NCBI GenBank assembly: GCA_964460905.1
Contig: CAYWRM010000017.1
Coordinates: 28,424-92,423 of the forward strand
Direction: 5' to 3'
DNA: 64,000 nt
Origin: GCA-002708315 sp964460905
GTDB taxonomy: Bacteria > Bacteroidota > Bacteroidia > Bacteroidales > F082
Shown here in pieces: positions 17,536-25,891 of this stretch. Numbering within the stretch: position 1 is the stretch's first letter; each line of letters starts with the position of its first letter. A model generated the notes under the pieces. That model saw only the letters and a list, made by a program, of their open reading frames with translations, ran no database searches and was not told where the DNA came from. Position numbers and translations under genes: made by a program.

Positions 17536-18423
17536 TTATCCAATCGACATGTTAATGTCATACAAATCCTTGCGAGGTCTCGATCCTATGTTCACTCCGT
17601 CTACAAAAGCTTCAACACATTCAAGGATTTCGTGATGGTAGCCTCCTTCCAATACTCCAAAAATATTGGTAAATGCCCTTCGAAGCCTTAAGCCACATTC
17701 GTAATAACCCTTTTTTGTAAATTTTAAGGCTAGTAAGCGGTCTTTCTCATAAGCATCAAATCCAGCACTTATCCCAACAACATCAGGATTAAATTTTTTC
17801 GCGGCAGTAATTACTTTATTTATTACATCATAAAATTCCATATCACCACTACCTGCAATTAAGGGTATATTTAAAGTGTACCCTTTACCTATGCCTGAGC
17901 CGGTTTCTTCAGGAAACCCCGTATATGGATAAGCCCACATTTGATGTACAGAGCAATATAGAACTTTGTCACTTTCGTAGAAAATATTTTGTGTGCCATC
18001 GCCATGATGTCCGTCAAAATCAAATATAAAGACTTTTTTTCCATCATTAACAAGCTTTTGAGCTGCAATGGCTATGTTGTTAAAAAAGCAAAATCCTGCT
18101 GCACGGTCTTTTCCTGCATGGTGGCCAGAAGGGCGAACAACAGCAAAATCACCTTGCTCACTTGCTTTAATAGTAAGACCGATGGCTGAAATTGCGGCTT
18201 CATAACTTGATGGTGTTAACTCAACTTCTGCTACAGTTTCTTTATTCATGCATGCATCATGAATAAATTTCTTGTGATTTTTGGTGTGTACAAGAGATAT
18301 ATATTCTTCGCCGTTAGCTTCAGTATTCTTATACTTTCCTGGAAATTGTTCGATACGGTAAGACCCTTCTGCTTCACTATTATGGTTGTGGTTCAAAAAT
18401 TTACTGTTGAATAGTATATTCAT
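17536..18423 (-). CDS. Histone deacetylase-family amidohydrolase
   Basis: A 295-residue arginase/deacetylase-fold zinc hydrolase. All catalytic elements are visible: RPSGHHAG (His-His dyad, about 116-123), FDFDGHHGDGT (zinc Asp and His, about 153-163), SAGFDAYEKD (zinc Asp, about 224) and the terminal EGGYH with the transition-state Tyr. Bacterial relatives deacetylate acetylpolyamines, acetoin-related compounds or proteins; the substrate here is open. The upstream gene on the same strand is a formyltransferase-like protein, separated by 60 nt that hold the octamer repeat array, and the pair may be cotranscribed. Confidence 0.87.
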   Translation of the reverse strand: MNILFNSKFLNHNHNSEAEGSYRIEQFPGKYKNTEANGEEYISLVHTKNHKKFIHDACMNKETVAEVELTPSSYEAAISAIGLTIKASEQGDFAVVRPSGHHAGKDRAAGFCFFNNIAIAAQKLVNDGKKVFIFDFDGHHGDGTQNIFYESDKVLYCSVHQMWAYPYTGFPEETGSGIGKGYTLNIPLIAGSGDMEFYDVINKVITAAKKFNPDVVGISAGFDAYEKDRLLALKFTKKGYYECGLRLRRAFTNIFGVLEGGYHHEILECVEAFVDGVNIGSRPRKDLYDINMSIG

Positions 18424-18444
18424 GTGTCAAACTATTTTTTTAAT

Positions 18445-18488
18445 CATTCATTCATTCATTCACTCATTTACCCATTTACTCATTCACT
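18445..18488. repeat. Tandem 8-bp repeat (CATTYAYY family)
   Basis: CATT followed by five octamers CATTCATT, CATTCACT, CATTTACC, CATTTACT, CATTCACT, running into the stop codon of the formyltransferase-like gene (18484-18486). It lies between two minus-strand genes, so relative to transcription it is in the opposite orientation to the other three arrays. Confidence 0.8.
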
Positions 18489-19470
18489 CCCACAGAGTAT
18501 CCAACAAATTTACAGCAAATTCAGATTCCTCTGGCATATTTTCACAGTGTTTGTTTGATGGAATCGGTTCAAGTAGTTCTTTCTTTTGTTCTTTGCTAAA
18601 ATAGCTTGCGAAATCAAGTTTTTTAATTCTTTTTTCTGAATCTGATTCCTTATTTATAATTAACTGGTGTGTTAATACTATTGCCATTGTATCAATAGGT
18701 TCAGTCATTTTGTCTTCAATAATGAGCAAATTTTGTGGCACTTCGCCATTTTTGAATTTTACATTAATAACAGGCGATTGTCCTAATATATGACCTGCAT
18801 CAAGTTGTAAACTTAGTTGATGAATTGTAAATAAAGATGTGGAAGCATTTCTGTCAATTAAATCCTGAAATGGTCTTGGTCCTGCACCCAGGTGATGTAG
18901 TAGGTCGGCAGGATGATAATTGTAAATACCATATTCGGGAAAATTTATAAAGGGTTCATCAATGATCTGTCCAAATACATAAACCTGAATGGCATCAGGG
19001 CTCCACTGATGAAGCAATTTTCTGGCGTAATCTGTTTTAACAGAACCGGTATAACATGGTATTCCGGCATTAAGAGCAGTCTCTACTACAGCATCTTCAA
19101 TTTCAAACTTTTCATTATCAGAAAATAACCGCCATATCCTTCGCTTCATTGAAATTCTTGCATGTGGGCTTAATGGGTCATCAGTAATTAATCCAATAAT
19201 ATTGAGTTTGTTAGGATATTTTTCTTCAAAAGTAATTAGTGTTTTTAATAATAATAAACCAGTTCTGTAACTTGCCATTATTAGCAATTTAAGACCCTCC
19301 TTATTTTTATTGGGGCTTTCATTCTTTCCGGGAATAATTAGCTGACCCCAGTCAGAATCACCTGGATTATTAATAATCTTTCTTTTTTTATTATGATTTA
19401 ACAATACCTTGTCAAAATTTGTTTCAAGATTTTCATCCATTACATTTATTGTTAATTTTGGTATCTCCAA
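18484..19470 (-). CDS. Formyltransferase-like protein (PF00551 fold)
   Basis: A 328-residue protein. A divergent N-terminal stretch (about 1-60) precedes a formyltransferase domain: LLIMASYRTGLLLL (about 63), the catalytic Asn-His context YGIYNYHPADLLHHLGAGPRP (about 186) and LDAGHILGQ with the expected catalytic Asp (about 229). These match the Asn-His-Asp triad of methionyl-tRNA formyltransferase and GAR transformylase. The N-terminal extension and the absence of an obvious tRNA-binding C-domain make it neither of those. The acceptor is unknown. The downstream HDAC-like gene suggests acyl or formyl chemistry on an amine. Confidence 0.75.
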   Translation of the reverse strand: MEIPKLTINVMDENLETNFDKVLLNHNKKRKIINNPGDSDWGQLIIPGKNESPNKNKEGLKLLIMASYRTGLLLLKTLITFEEKYPNKLNIIGLITDDPLSPHARISMKRRIWRLFSDNEKFEIEDAVVETALNAGIPCYTGSVKTDYARKLLHQWSPDAIQVYVFGQIIDEPFINFPEYGIYNYHPADLLHHLGAGPRPFQDLIDRNASTSLFTIHQLSLQLDAGHILGQSPVINVKFKNGEVPQNLLIIEDKMTEPIDTMAIVLTHQLIINKESDSEKRIKKLDFASYFSKEQKKELLEPIPSNKHCENMPEESEFAVNLLDTLWE

Positions 19471-19488
19471 AAATAATCAAAAACTGTT

Positions 19489-20157
19489 ATGACTTTTGCC
19501 GAAAGGGTTATAAATTATTATAGTAACCTACAAATTGATGAAAAATTACCGGATGGTATAAAAGTGCTGAACCCATATATAAATGATAGTGTTATGGATA
19601 TTTGTACGCATTTCTACAACAAATATTATGATGATAGTAAAGGTAGAATATTAATAGTAGGGATAAACCCGGGAAGGTTTGGAGCAGGAATAACAGGTAT
19701 CCCTTTTACTGATCCTGTGATGCTGGAGAATGAATGTGGTATAAAGAATGATTTTGATAAGCGAGGTGAGATATCTTCTGAATTTATTTATAAACTGATA
19801 AATTCAATGGGAGGTCCAACTCCTTTTTATAAGCACTTTTATATAGGTTCGGTTAGTCCGCTAGGTTTTGTTAAAGAGGGAAAAAACTTTAACTACTACG
19901 ATTCAAAGGAACTTATGAAGTCGGTAAAACCGTTTATCGTTTCAAATTTGGTAAAACAAATTGGACTGGGTATTAATTCACGCAAGTGTTATTGCTTAGG
20001 ACAAGGCAAAAATTATGAATATTTGAAGATGCTAAACCTTGAGTTAAAGCTCTTTGACGAAATAATTCCATTACCACATCCCAGGTGGGTTATGCAATAC
20101 AGGCGTAAGAAACTTGATGAAATTATTTTGGATGTTGTTGGTAAGTTAATTATGTAA
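19489..20157 (+). CDS. SMUG1-like uracil-DNA glycosylase family protein
   Basis: A 222-residue protein of the uracil-DNA glycosylase superfamily. LIVGINPGRFGAGITGIPF (about 54-72) is the SMUG-type motif 1 with the NPG loop, and PLPHPRWVMQYRRK (about 198-211) is motif 2 with the HP dipeptide of the minor-groove intercalation loop. Members remove uracil or hydroxymethyluracil from DNA. Bacteroidota versions are often annotated DUF4918. It is divergent from the formyltransferase-like gene (18 nt apart) and stands alone. Confidence 0.82.
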   Translation: MTFAERVINYYSNLQIDEKLPDGIKVLNPYINDSVMDICTHFYNKYYDDSKGRILIVGINPGRFGAGITGIPFTDPVMLENECGIKNDFDKRGEISSEFIYKLINSMGGPTPFYKHFYIGSVSPLGFVKEGKNFNYYDSKELMKSVKPFIVSNLVKQIGLGINSRKCYCLGQGKNYEYLKMLNLELKLFDEIIPLPHPRWVMQYRRKKLDEIILDVVGKLIM

Positions 20158-20223
20158 TAGTTGATGCAATAGTCTGATATAAATTATTTTTTATTCTTGT
20201 TCAATTATTTTTTTTTGATATTA

Positions 20224-20244
20224 TATTTATATCGGATATAAATA
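20224..20244. promoter_or_regulatory. Perfect 21-bp palindrome upstream of the 2-oxoacid oxidoreductase operon
   Basis: TATTTATATC-G-GATATAAATA is a perfect inverted repeat with 10-nt arms and a single central base, 95 nt before the first gene of the operon. It does not resemble the Rex-like sites elsewhere in the window. A dimeric regulator binding site is a reasonable reading; no regulator gene is adjacent. Confidence 0.5.
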
Positions 20245-20339
20245 AGGCAAAAGAGAATAACTTTCTTGGCAAAAGCAATAAAAAATGCTGTTAAAATTGT
20301 ATTTTCGTGGATCAATTTTATTATAAAATATAAAACAAT

Positions 20340-20564
20340 ATGGCAAAAGTCAGAGGTGCAATAGTTGTTGATGTTGAAGGCTGTAAAGGATGCGGAGTTT
20401 GTGTTCCTGCATGCCCTACCGATGTTATACAATTATCAAAGGAAGTAAATGGTAAAGGTTACCATTTTGCGTATATGGAAAATCCCGATGTTTGTACAGG
20501 TTGTACAAATTGTGCTGTAGTTTGTCCTGATGGCGTTATTACTGTTTATCGGGTAAAAGTGTAA
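20340..20564 (+). CDS. 2-oxoacid:ferredoxin oxidoreductase, 2x[4Fe-4S] ferredoxin (delta) subunit
   Basis: A 74-residue dicluster ferredoxin. GCKGCGVCVPACPTDVI (about 14-30) and VCTGCTNCAVVCPDGVI (about 51-67) each carry CxxCxxCxxxCP, giving two [4Fe-4S] clusters. As the first gene of a four-gene operon it is the electron-transfer subunit that passes electrons from the TPP-bound intermediate to ferredoxin. The order delta-alpha-beta-gamma matches the VorB-containing operons typical of Bacteroidales. Confidence 0.92.
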   Translation: MAKVRGAIVVDVEGCKGCGVCVPACPTDVIQLSKEVNGKGYHFAYMENPDVCTGCTNCAVVCPDGVITVYRVKV

Positions 20565-20589
20565 GAATAAGCATTCAAAAAACTAAAAA

Positions 20590-21675
20590 ATGGGTGAATT
20601 AAGACTAATGAAGGGTAATGAGGCATTGGCAGAGGCTGCGATTCGCGCCGGATGCGATGGCTATTTCGGATACCCCATAACACCTCAATCAGAGGTTATA
20701 GAATATCTCATGGCCGAAAAGCCTTTTGAAAGGACAGGCATGGTAGTGCTTCAGGCTGAGAGTGAAGTTGCTGCAATAAATATGTTATATGGTGGCGGCG
20801 GAACCGGCAAAAAAGTAATGACAACATCGTCAAGCCCGGGAATAAGCTTAATGCAGGAAGGTCTTTCGTATATGGCCGGAGCTGAAATTCCTTGTGTTGT
20901 TGCAAATGTTGTTCGCGGTGGTCCTGGATTAGGTGATATACAACCTGCTCAGTCTGATTATTTTCAATCTGTAAAAGGTGGTGGACATGGTGATTATCGT
21001 CTACCTGTATTAGCACCAGCTTCAGTTCAGGAAATGTCGGATTTCGTTCCAATATCTTTTGATCTTGCCTTTAAATATCGCACACCTGTACTTATTGTAT
21101 CTGATGGACTTATTGGTCAGATGATGGAGAAGGTTGAGCTTTTTGATCAAATGCCAAGGATGAGCACTGAAGAAATTAATGAGAAATATCCTTGGGCTAC
21201 AAATGGTAAGCCAGTAGGCCAGGAGCGTAGAATTCTTACTTCCTTGGATCTCGATCCACACAAACTCGAAAAACATAATCATCATCTCCAGGATAAGTAT
21301 CGGAATATAGAAGCTGATGAAGTGAAATATGAGCTAATCAATTGCGATGATGCTGATTATATAATTATTGCTTATGGGTCTAGTTCACGTATAAGCCAAA
21401 AAGCAGTTCAGCTTGCCCGTGAAGAAGGTATCAAAGTAGGTATATTGAGACCAATAACATTATGGCCTTTTCCTAAAAAACCAATTGATGAATTAGTTAA
21501 AAGGGGCGTTAAAGGATTTTTATCTGTTGAAATGAGTGCCGGACAAATGGTTGAAGATGTTAGATTAGCTGTATATGAAAGAACTAAGGTTGAACATTTT
21601 GGTCGTTATGGTGGTGTTATTCATTCACCTGAGGAAGTGTTAGAAGCTCTTAAAACAAAAATTATAGGAGGTTAA
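20590..21675 (+). CDS. vorB: 2-oxoacid:ferredoxin oxidoreductase alpha subunit (VorB/KorA type)
   Basis: A 361-residue alpha subunit. The pyrimidine-binding domain opens with GNEALAEAAIRAGCDGYFGY (about 9-28), then PITPQSEVIEYL and TTSSSPGISLMQEG (about 77-90), typical of VorB/KorA. The C-terminal swivel/transketolase-like domain begins near 255 (YIIIAYGSSSRI). With the beta and gamma subunits it oxidatively decarboxylates a 2-oxoacid to acyl-CoA and reduces ferredoxin. Sequence resembles proteins called 3-methyl-2-oxobutanoate dehydrogenase subunit VorB. Branched-chain 2-oxoacid versus 2-oxoglutarate preference cannot be settled by eye. Spacing to the next gene is 3 nt. Confidence 0.9.
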   Translation: MGELRLMKGNEALAEAAIRAGCDGYFGYPITPQSEVIEYLMAEKPFERTGMVVLQAESEVAAINMLYGGGGTGKKVMTTSSSPGISLMQEGLSYMAGAEIPCVVANVVRGGPGLGDIQPAQSDYFQSVKGGGHGDYRLPVLAPASVQEMSDFVPISFDLAFKYRTPVLIVSDGLIGQMMEKVELFDQMPRMSTEEINEKYPWATNGKPVGQERRILTSLDLDPHKLEKHNHHLQDKYRNIEADEVKYELINCDDADYIIIAYGSSSRISQKAVQLAREEGIKVGILRPITLWPFPKKPIDELVKRGVKGFLSVEMSAGQMVEDVRLAVYERTKVEHFGRYGGVIHSPEEVLEALKTKIIGG

Positions 21676-21678
21676 ATT

Positions 21679-22470
21679 ATGTCGGAAATTAGTATACAAG
21701 ATATTATTAAACCTGAGAATCAGGTTTATGCGAAGACCAAATTGATGACTGACAAGGCTCTTAGTTATTGTCCGGGCTGTGGTCATGGAACTACTCACAG
21801 GTTGGTAATGGAGGTTATTGAGGAGCTTGGTAAAGAAAATGAAACTATTGGGGTAGCTCCGGTAGGATGTTCGGTACTGGCATATGAGTTTATGAATGTT
21901 GATATGCAGGAAGCAGCTCATGGCAGAGCACCTGCGCTAGCAACTGCTATTAAAAGATTATGGCCCGAAAAAGTAGTATTTACATACCAGGGTGATGGTG
22001 ATCTTGCTGCGATAGGTACAGGAGAAACAATACATGCATGTAACAGAGGTGAGCAGATTGTTATCGTTTTTATTAATAATGGTATTTATGGTATGACAGG
22101 TGGACAAATGGCTCCAACTACTCTTCCAGGAATGAAAACTGCAACATCACCTTATGGAAGAGAAGTGAAAACTATGGGTAACCCCCTGAAAATAACAGAA
22201 TTAGTAGGTCAACTTCCGGGTACTTACTATGTTACACGCCAGTCGGTTCATACTCCTTCGGCAGTTCGTAAAGCAAAGCGAGCTATTAAAAAAGCCTTCC
22301 AAAACCAACTTGATGGTAAACCGGGATTGTCATTTGTTGAGGTTGTATCTAATTGTAACTCAGGCTGGAAAATGGAACCTGTTCAGTCAAATATCTGGAT
22401 GGAAGAAAATATGTTCCCATTTTATCCAATAGGTGATATTAAAGTGGATGGTAAATTGATTGAGAAGTAA
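21679..22470 (+). CDS. 2-oxoacid:ferredoxin oxidoreductase beta (TPP-binding) subunit
   Basis: A 263-residue subunit that binds thiamine diphosphate: SYCPGCGHGTTHRL (about 30), FTYQGDGDLAAIGTGE (about 101, the GDG of the TPP motif), and NNGIYGMTGGQMAPT (about 133, the NN end). It couples decarboxylation to electron transfer with its alpha partner. It follows the alpha gene by 3 nt and precedes the gamma gene by 22 nt, so all are one transcript. Confidence 0.92.
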   Translation: MSEISIQDIIKPENQVYAKTKLMTDKALSYCPGCGHGTTHRLVMEVIEELGKENETIGVAPVGCSVLAYEFMNVDMQEAAHGRAPALATAIKRLWPEKVVFTYQGDGDLAAIGTGETIHACNRGEQIVIVFINNGIYGMTGGQMAPTTLPGMKTATSPYGREVKTMGNPLKITELVGQLPGTYYVTRQSVHTPSAVRKAKRAIKKAFQNQLDGKPGLSFVEVVSNCNSGWKMEPVQSNIWMEENMFPFYPIGDIKVDGKLIEK

Positions 22471-22492
22471 GCAACAACTAAATTACACGAAA

Positions 22493-23038
22493 ATGACTGA
22501 AGAAATTATTATAGCAGGATTTGGCGGACAAGGTGTTCTGTCGATGGGAAAAATTCTTGCCTACTCAGGAATAATGCAAGATCAGGAAGTAAGCTGGTTT
22601 CCTGCTTATGGTCCTGAAATGCGTGGTGGTACTGCAAATGTTACAGTAATTATTAGCGACGAGCGTATTAGTTCGCCTACACTTACGGCTTATGATACAG
22701 CAATTATACTGAATCAGCAATCGATGGATAAATTTGAAGACTCTGTAAAACCGGGTGGTGTGTTAATTTATGATCCCAATGGGATTTCAAAACATCCCAC
22801 ACGTAAGGACATCAGTATTTATAAAATTGAAGGTTCAAAAGTTGCTGCTGAAATGGGTAACACTAAAATATTTAACATGGTTGTACTTGGCGGATACCTT
22901 AAAGTTAAACCTATTGTTAAACTTGAAAATGTTATCAAGGGATTGAAAAAATCACTTCACGAAAGATATCATAAACTTATACCTCTTAATGAAGATGCTA
23001 TTAATATGGGAATAAAAAATATTATTGGTATCGAATAA
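22493..23038 (+). CDS. 2-oxoacid:acceptor oxidoreductase gamma subunit
   Basis: A 181-residue gamma subunit. IIIAGFGGQGVLSMGKILAY (about 5-24) and WFPAYGPEMRGGTANVTVI (about 37-55) are the family signatures; the domain binds part of the CoA substrate. The start at ATG 22493 is preferred because an in-frame longer reading would overlap the beta gene by 11 nt and add a non-conserved segment. This is the last gene of the operon; a terminator follows within about 50 nt. Confidence 0.9.
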   Translation: MTEEIIIAGFGGQGVLSMGKILAYSGIMQDQEVSWFPAYGPEMRGGTANVTVIISDERISSPTLTAYDTAIILNQQSMDKFEDSVKPGGVLIYDPNGISKHPTRKDISIYKIEGSKVAAEMGNTKIFNMVVLGGYLKVKPIVKLENVIKGLKKSLHERYHKLIPLNEDAINMGIKNIIGIE

Positions 23039-23082
23039 AGATTATTCTAAATTTTAAGAATACACCTTTCAAAAAATTAAAT

Positions 23083-23118
23083 TAAAAAAAGCTCTACCCT
23101 AATGGTGGAGCTTTTTTT
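23083..23118 (+). terminator. Rho-independent terminator of the 2-oxoacid oxidoreductase operon
   Basis: AGCTCTACC pairs with GGTGGAGCT (one G-U) around a 5-nt loop, followed by seven T. A run of A precedes the stem, so it may also work for the convergent haem-binding gene. Confidence 0.85.
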
Positions 23119-23166
23119 ATAAACCTAATAAAATAGATTTCGTCTGTGATTTTATTATGATCTGGT

Positions 23167-23619
23167 TTATTCAAACAAACTTTCTGCAAATTCATCAGCC
23201 CAATTTACCATTATTTCAATTTCACTTTCGCTTAGAGCATCGTCTCTATGTATAATAGTGTAGATTTTCATTGGCATCTCGCCTTCAGCAATCAAATCTG
23301 ATATACCGTCAAGAGCGCCGGCTTTTTCGGTTTTTTTATAGCTTTCCCAATCAGAAAAGTTAAGCTCTTCTCTACCAACTTTTGTGTCACGACTTACTAA
23401 AAATGAAATAGGGGCAAAGTAGCTATACCATGGATAATAGGTTTCGTTTGAATGGCAATCGTAACAGGAAGCTCTGAGAATTTGCGCAATATCCTCCGAA
23501 ATATCAGGATTATTTGTTAATAAGTCGTTAGGGTTGTCGCTTGAGATTTCAGGTAAGTTTGCCGGAATAAATTGAATTATTATTAATATGGCAACAATTA
23601 TGTAAATTACTTTCTTCAT
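23167..23619 (-). CDS. Haem-binding (Haem_bd) c-type protein
   Basis: A 150-residue protein with an N-terminal hydrophobic anchor or signal (MKKVIYIIVAILIIIQF) and a single haem c site, SCYDCHSNETYYPWYSY (about 52-68), followed by PMKIYTIIHRDDALSESE. This arrangement is the Haem_bd (PF14376) family of Bacteroidota. Haem is attached to CxxCH in the periplasm; a Met near residue 116 (GEMPMK) could be the distal ligand. It lies downstream of a second short haem protein on the same strand. Role: probably periplasmic electron transfer, partner unknown. Confidence 0.82.
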   Translation of the reverse strand: MKKVIYIIVAILIIIQFIPANLPEISSDNPNDLLTNNPDISEDIAQILRASCYDCHSNETYYPWYSYFAPISFLVSRDTKVGREELNFSDWESYKKTEKAGALDGISDLIAEGEMPMKIYTIIHRDDALSESEIEIMVNWADEFAESLFE

Positions 23620-23661
23620 AACAATCTAGTTAAAGTTATAGAGTTTTTTTTCTAGAATTAC

Positions 23662-23693
23662 ACAATTATGTAATTATCCAATTACATAATTGT
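23662..23693. repeat. Perfect 14-bp inverted repeat between two haem-protein genes
   Basis: ACAATTATGTAATT and AATTACATAATTGT flank a 4-nt loop, forming a long AT-only hairpin with no T-run. It lies in the 86-nt spacer between two minus-strand haem-binding genes. It could be a processing signal, an operator, or a remnant of a small repeat. Confidence 0.6.
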
Positions 23694-23705
23694 ATAATTA
23701 ATAAA

Positions 23706-24110
23706 TTATTCTCCGCTTAATTCTTTAGTTAGCCCATCAGCCCATGATGTTAGCTTGTCAGTTTCTTCCTGAGATAATGCATTTTCAGGATATTTCTTTA
23801 AGAATTTTTCCGGAGGCATATTGCCTTTTTTTACAACTTTGCTGATCTTCATTAATTTACCAACCTGTTTGCTAACCTTAAGGTCGGCTAGCTTATCAAA
23901 ATTTAGTTTCATCTTTCCTTTAGTAGAGCTGCTTTCAGAATTGTGACACCCATAACATGAATTATCAATAATATTCTGTACATCAGTAGGTATCACAAAT
24001 GTATTTTCACCACCCGATTTTGGTGCTATTGGTATATTCTCACTACCTGTAAAGGATAGAATTGAAAAGCTAAATGCTGAGATAGCAAAAACTAGAATAA
24101 GATTTTTCAT
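23706..24110 (-). CDS. Periplasmic monohaem c-type cytochrome-like protein
   Basis: A 134-residue protein with a signal peptide (MKNLILVFAISAFSFSILSF) and one haem c motif, NSCYGCHNSESSSTKGKMKL (about 50-69). A downstream GNMPPEKF (about 96) may supply the Met ligand. The C-terminal SQEETDKLTSWADGL resembles the ending of the neighbouring Haem_bd protein, so the two are probably related paralogues. A -7 box (CAAAAATA on the plus strand, 24146-24153) lies 36 nt upstream of the start. Confidence 0.75.
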   Translation of the reverse strand: MKNLILVFAISAFSFSILSFTGSENIPIAPKSGGENTFVIPTDVQNIIDNSCYGCHNSESSSTKGKMKLNFDKLADLKVSKQVGKLMKISKVVKKGNMPPEKFLKKYPENALSQEETDKLTSWADGLTKELSGE

Positions 24111-24186
24111 TGTTTTTTAATTTAATTGTGATTAATTTGCGACTTCAAAAATAACAAATTATTTAAACTAATTCCAAATAGTAATT

Positions 24187-24954
24187 GTGAAAATTGATAT
24201 TTCCAATTTATTAAATCAAAAAGTAGAACAGTACAATAAACCTTATTTTATTGAAAGCGATCCTATTAGCATCCCTCATATGTTCTCAAAAAAAGAAGAC
24301 ATCGAAATAAGCGGTTTCCTTACTTCGGTATTTTCATGGGGAAGAAGAGCAGCAATAATAAATAGTGCAAGACAATTAATGGAGTTAATGGATAATTCAC
24401 CATACGAATTCTTGATAAATTCAAGTAACAGTGACTTTAGGCGGTTTTCTAACTTTGTTTATCGTACATTTAATTCAGATGATTGCCTGTTTTTGGTAAC
24501 AGCGTTACAGGATATTTATAAGCGTGGCGATAGCCTCGAATCAATTGCAAACAGGGCTTATCAGGAAAATGCTGATATGTTTAGTGTTATAGTAGCTTTA
24601 CGTAAGGAGATATTACAAACTCCTCATTTAAAGCGATCGGAGAAGCATTTGGCAAATCCACAATCAGGATCTGCTGCAAAAAGAATAAATATGTATTTAA
24701 GGTGGATGATACGCGATGATAATGCTGGTGTTGATTTTGGCATTTGGAAGAATATTCCAAAATCTGTGCTAATGTGCCCCCTTGATGTACACTCAGGTAA
24801 TGTAGCTCGAAGTTTGGGTTTGCTTTCGCGTAAGCAAAATGATTGGAAAGCAGTTGAGGAGATTACAACACAATTGCGTACTTTTGATTCAAATGATCCG
24901 GTAAAGTATGATTTTGCCCTTTTTGGAATGGGGGTTTTTGAAGGAGTTTCTTGA
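24187..24954 (+). CDS. TIGR02757/DUF2400 family protein
   Basis: A 255-residue protein matching the TIGR02757 (DUF2400) family: DPISIPHMF (about 26), ISGFLTSVFSWGRRAAII (about 41-58), RMNYLRWMIR-like NMYLRWMIRDDNAGVDFGIW (about 165) and CPLDVHSGNVARSLGL (about 198). These charged and His/Asp residues are conserved in the family, which has no experimentally defined function. Some annotations suggest a DNA glycosylase-like helical fold. Translation starts at GTG 24187. It is divergent from the cytochrome gene. Confidence 0.8.
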   Translation: MKIDISNLLNQKVEQYNKPYFIESDPISIPHMFSKKEDIEISGFLTSVFSWGRRAAIINSARQLMELMDNSPYEFLINSSNSDFRRFSNFVYRTFNSDDCLFLVTALQDIYKRGDSLESIANRAYQENADMFSVIVALRKEILQTPHLKRSEKHLANPQSGSAAKRINMYLRWMIRDDNAGVDFGIWKNIPKSVLMCPLDVHSGNVARSLGLLSRKQNDWKAVEEITTQLRTFDSNDPVKYDFALFGMGVFEGVS

Positions 24955-24977
24955 TTTAACTAAATATTTCCTTTGTT

Positions 24978-25781
24978 ATGAATAACGTTAATTTTAAAAC
25001 ACGCATTCACGATATTATCTTTAAAACTGATACTAAAGCAGGTAAATTATTTGATATTCTGCTTCTTTTAACAATTTCTTTCTCAGTAGTAATTGTAATG
25101 TTAAATAGTGTCACTTCGTTACACGAAAAATATGGTGAGCTTTTTTTGTCAATTGAATGGATAATTACCATAATATTTACAATAGAATATTTCTTACGGA
25201 TTTATACTGAAAAGAAACCACTTAAATATATCTACAGTTTTTACGGGATTATAGATCTTCTCTCCATATTACCCACCTATATTAGTATATTCTTTACAGG
25301 TACTCATTTTTTGATTGTTATCAGAATGCTTAGGTTAATGAGAATTTTTAGGATATTTAAGCTTGCAAGGTATGTTAATGCATCAAATGTATTATTAACT
25401 GCCTTTATTAATAGCCGAAGAAAGATATTGGTTTTTATGGAAATTGTACTTATAATGGTTGTTATTACAGGTTCACTAATGTATTTAGTGGAGGGTCCGG
25501 AAACGGGATTTTCTAGTATTCCAAAATCTATATATTGGTCAATTGTAACTATTACTACGGTTGGTTATGGCGATATTGCACCTCAGACAGTACTGGGTCA
25601 AACCATAGCTTCTATACTAATGCTGGTTGGCTATTCAATTATTGCAGTTCCTACAAGTATTCTGGGAGGTGAATTAATTAAAGCAAAAACATTTAAAGTA
25701 AAACAAGTTTGTCCTAATTGTAAATATGCTTATCATGATGAAGATGCTAAGAACTGTAAAATGTGCGGTGAGAAGCTTTAG
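24978..25781 (+). CDS. Voltage-gated-like potassium channel with C-terminal zinc ribbon
   Basis: A 267-residue 6-TM channel. The S4-like helix RMLRLMRIFRIFKLAR (about 117-132) carries regularly spaced arginines, and the selectivity filter TTVGYGD is at about 194-200, so it is K+ selective by sequence. After S6 a short linker leads to CPNCKYAYHDEDAKNCKMCG (about 244-263), a CxxC...CxxC zinc-ribbon module at the extreme C-terminus. That appendage is unusual for a Kv-like channel and may act as a cytoplasmic sensor or assembly domain. It follows the DUF2400 gene by 23 nt and may be cotranscribed with it. Confidence 0.88.
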   Translation: MNNVNFKTRIHDIIFKTDTKAGKLFDILLLLTISFSVVIVMLNSVTSLHEKYGELFLSIEWIITIIFTIEYFLRIYTEKKPLKYIYSFYGIIDLLSILPTYISIFFTGTHFLIVIRMLRLMRIFRIFKLARYVNASNVLLTAFINSRRKILVFMEIVLIMVVITGSLMYLVEGPETGFSSIPKSIYWSIVTITTVGYGDIAPQTVLGQTIASILMLVGYSIIAVPTSILGGELIKAKTFKVKQVCPNCKYAYHDEDAKNCKMCGEKL

Positions 25782-25849
25782 TGTTAATATTCACTGATAA
25801 AAAAAGAAGCAATTAGTTATCCCCAAAGCATCTATTTCTATATTTTTAT

Positions 25850-25857
25850 TACTTTTG
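25850..25857 (+). promoter_or_regulatory. Bacteroidota -7 promoter element (TACTTTTG)
   Basis: An exact TAnnTTTG, 34 nt before the ATG of the DUF1573 gene. No convincing -33 box. Confidence 0.45.
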
Positions 25858-25891
25858 TGGTTACATATTTTAAAACAAAATAATTATTAAA

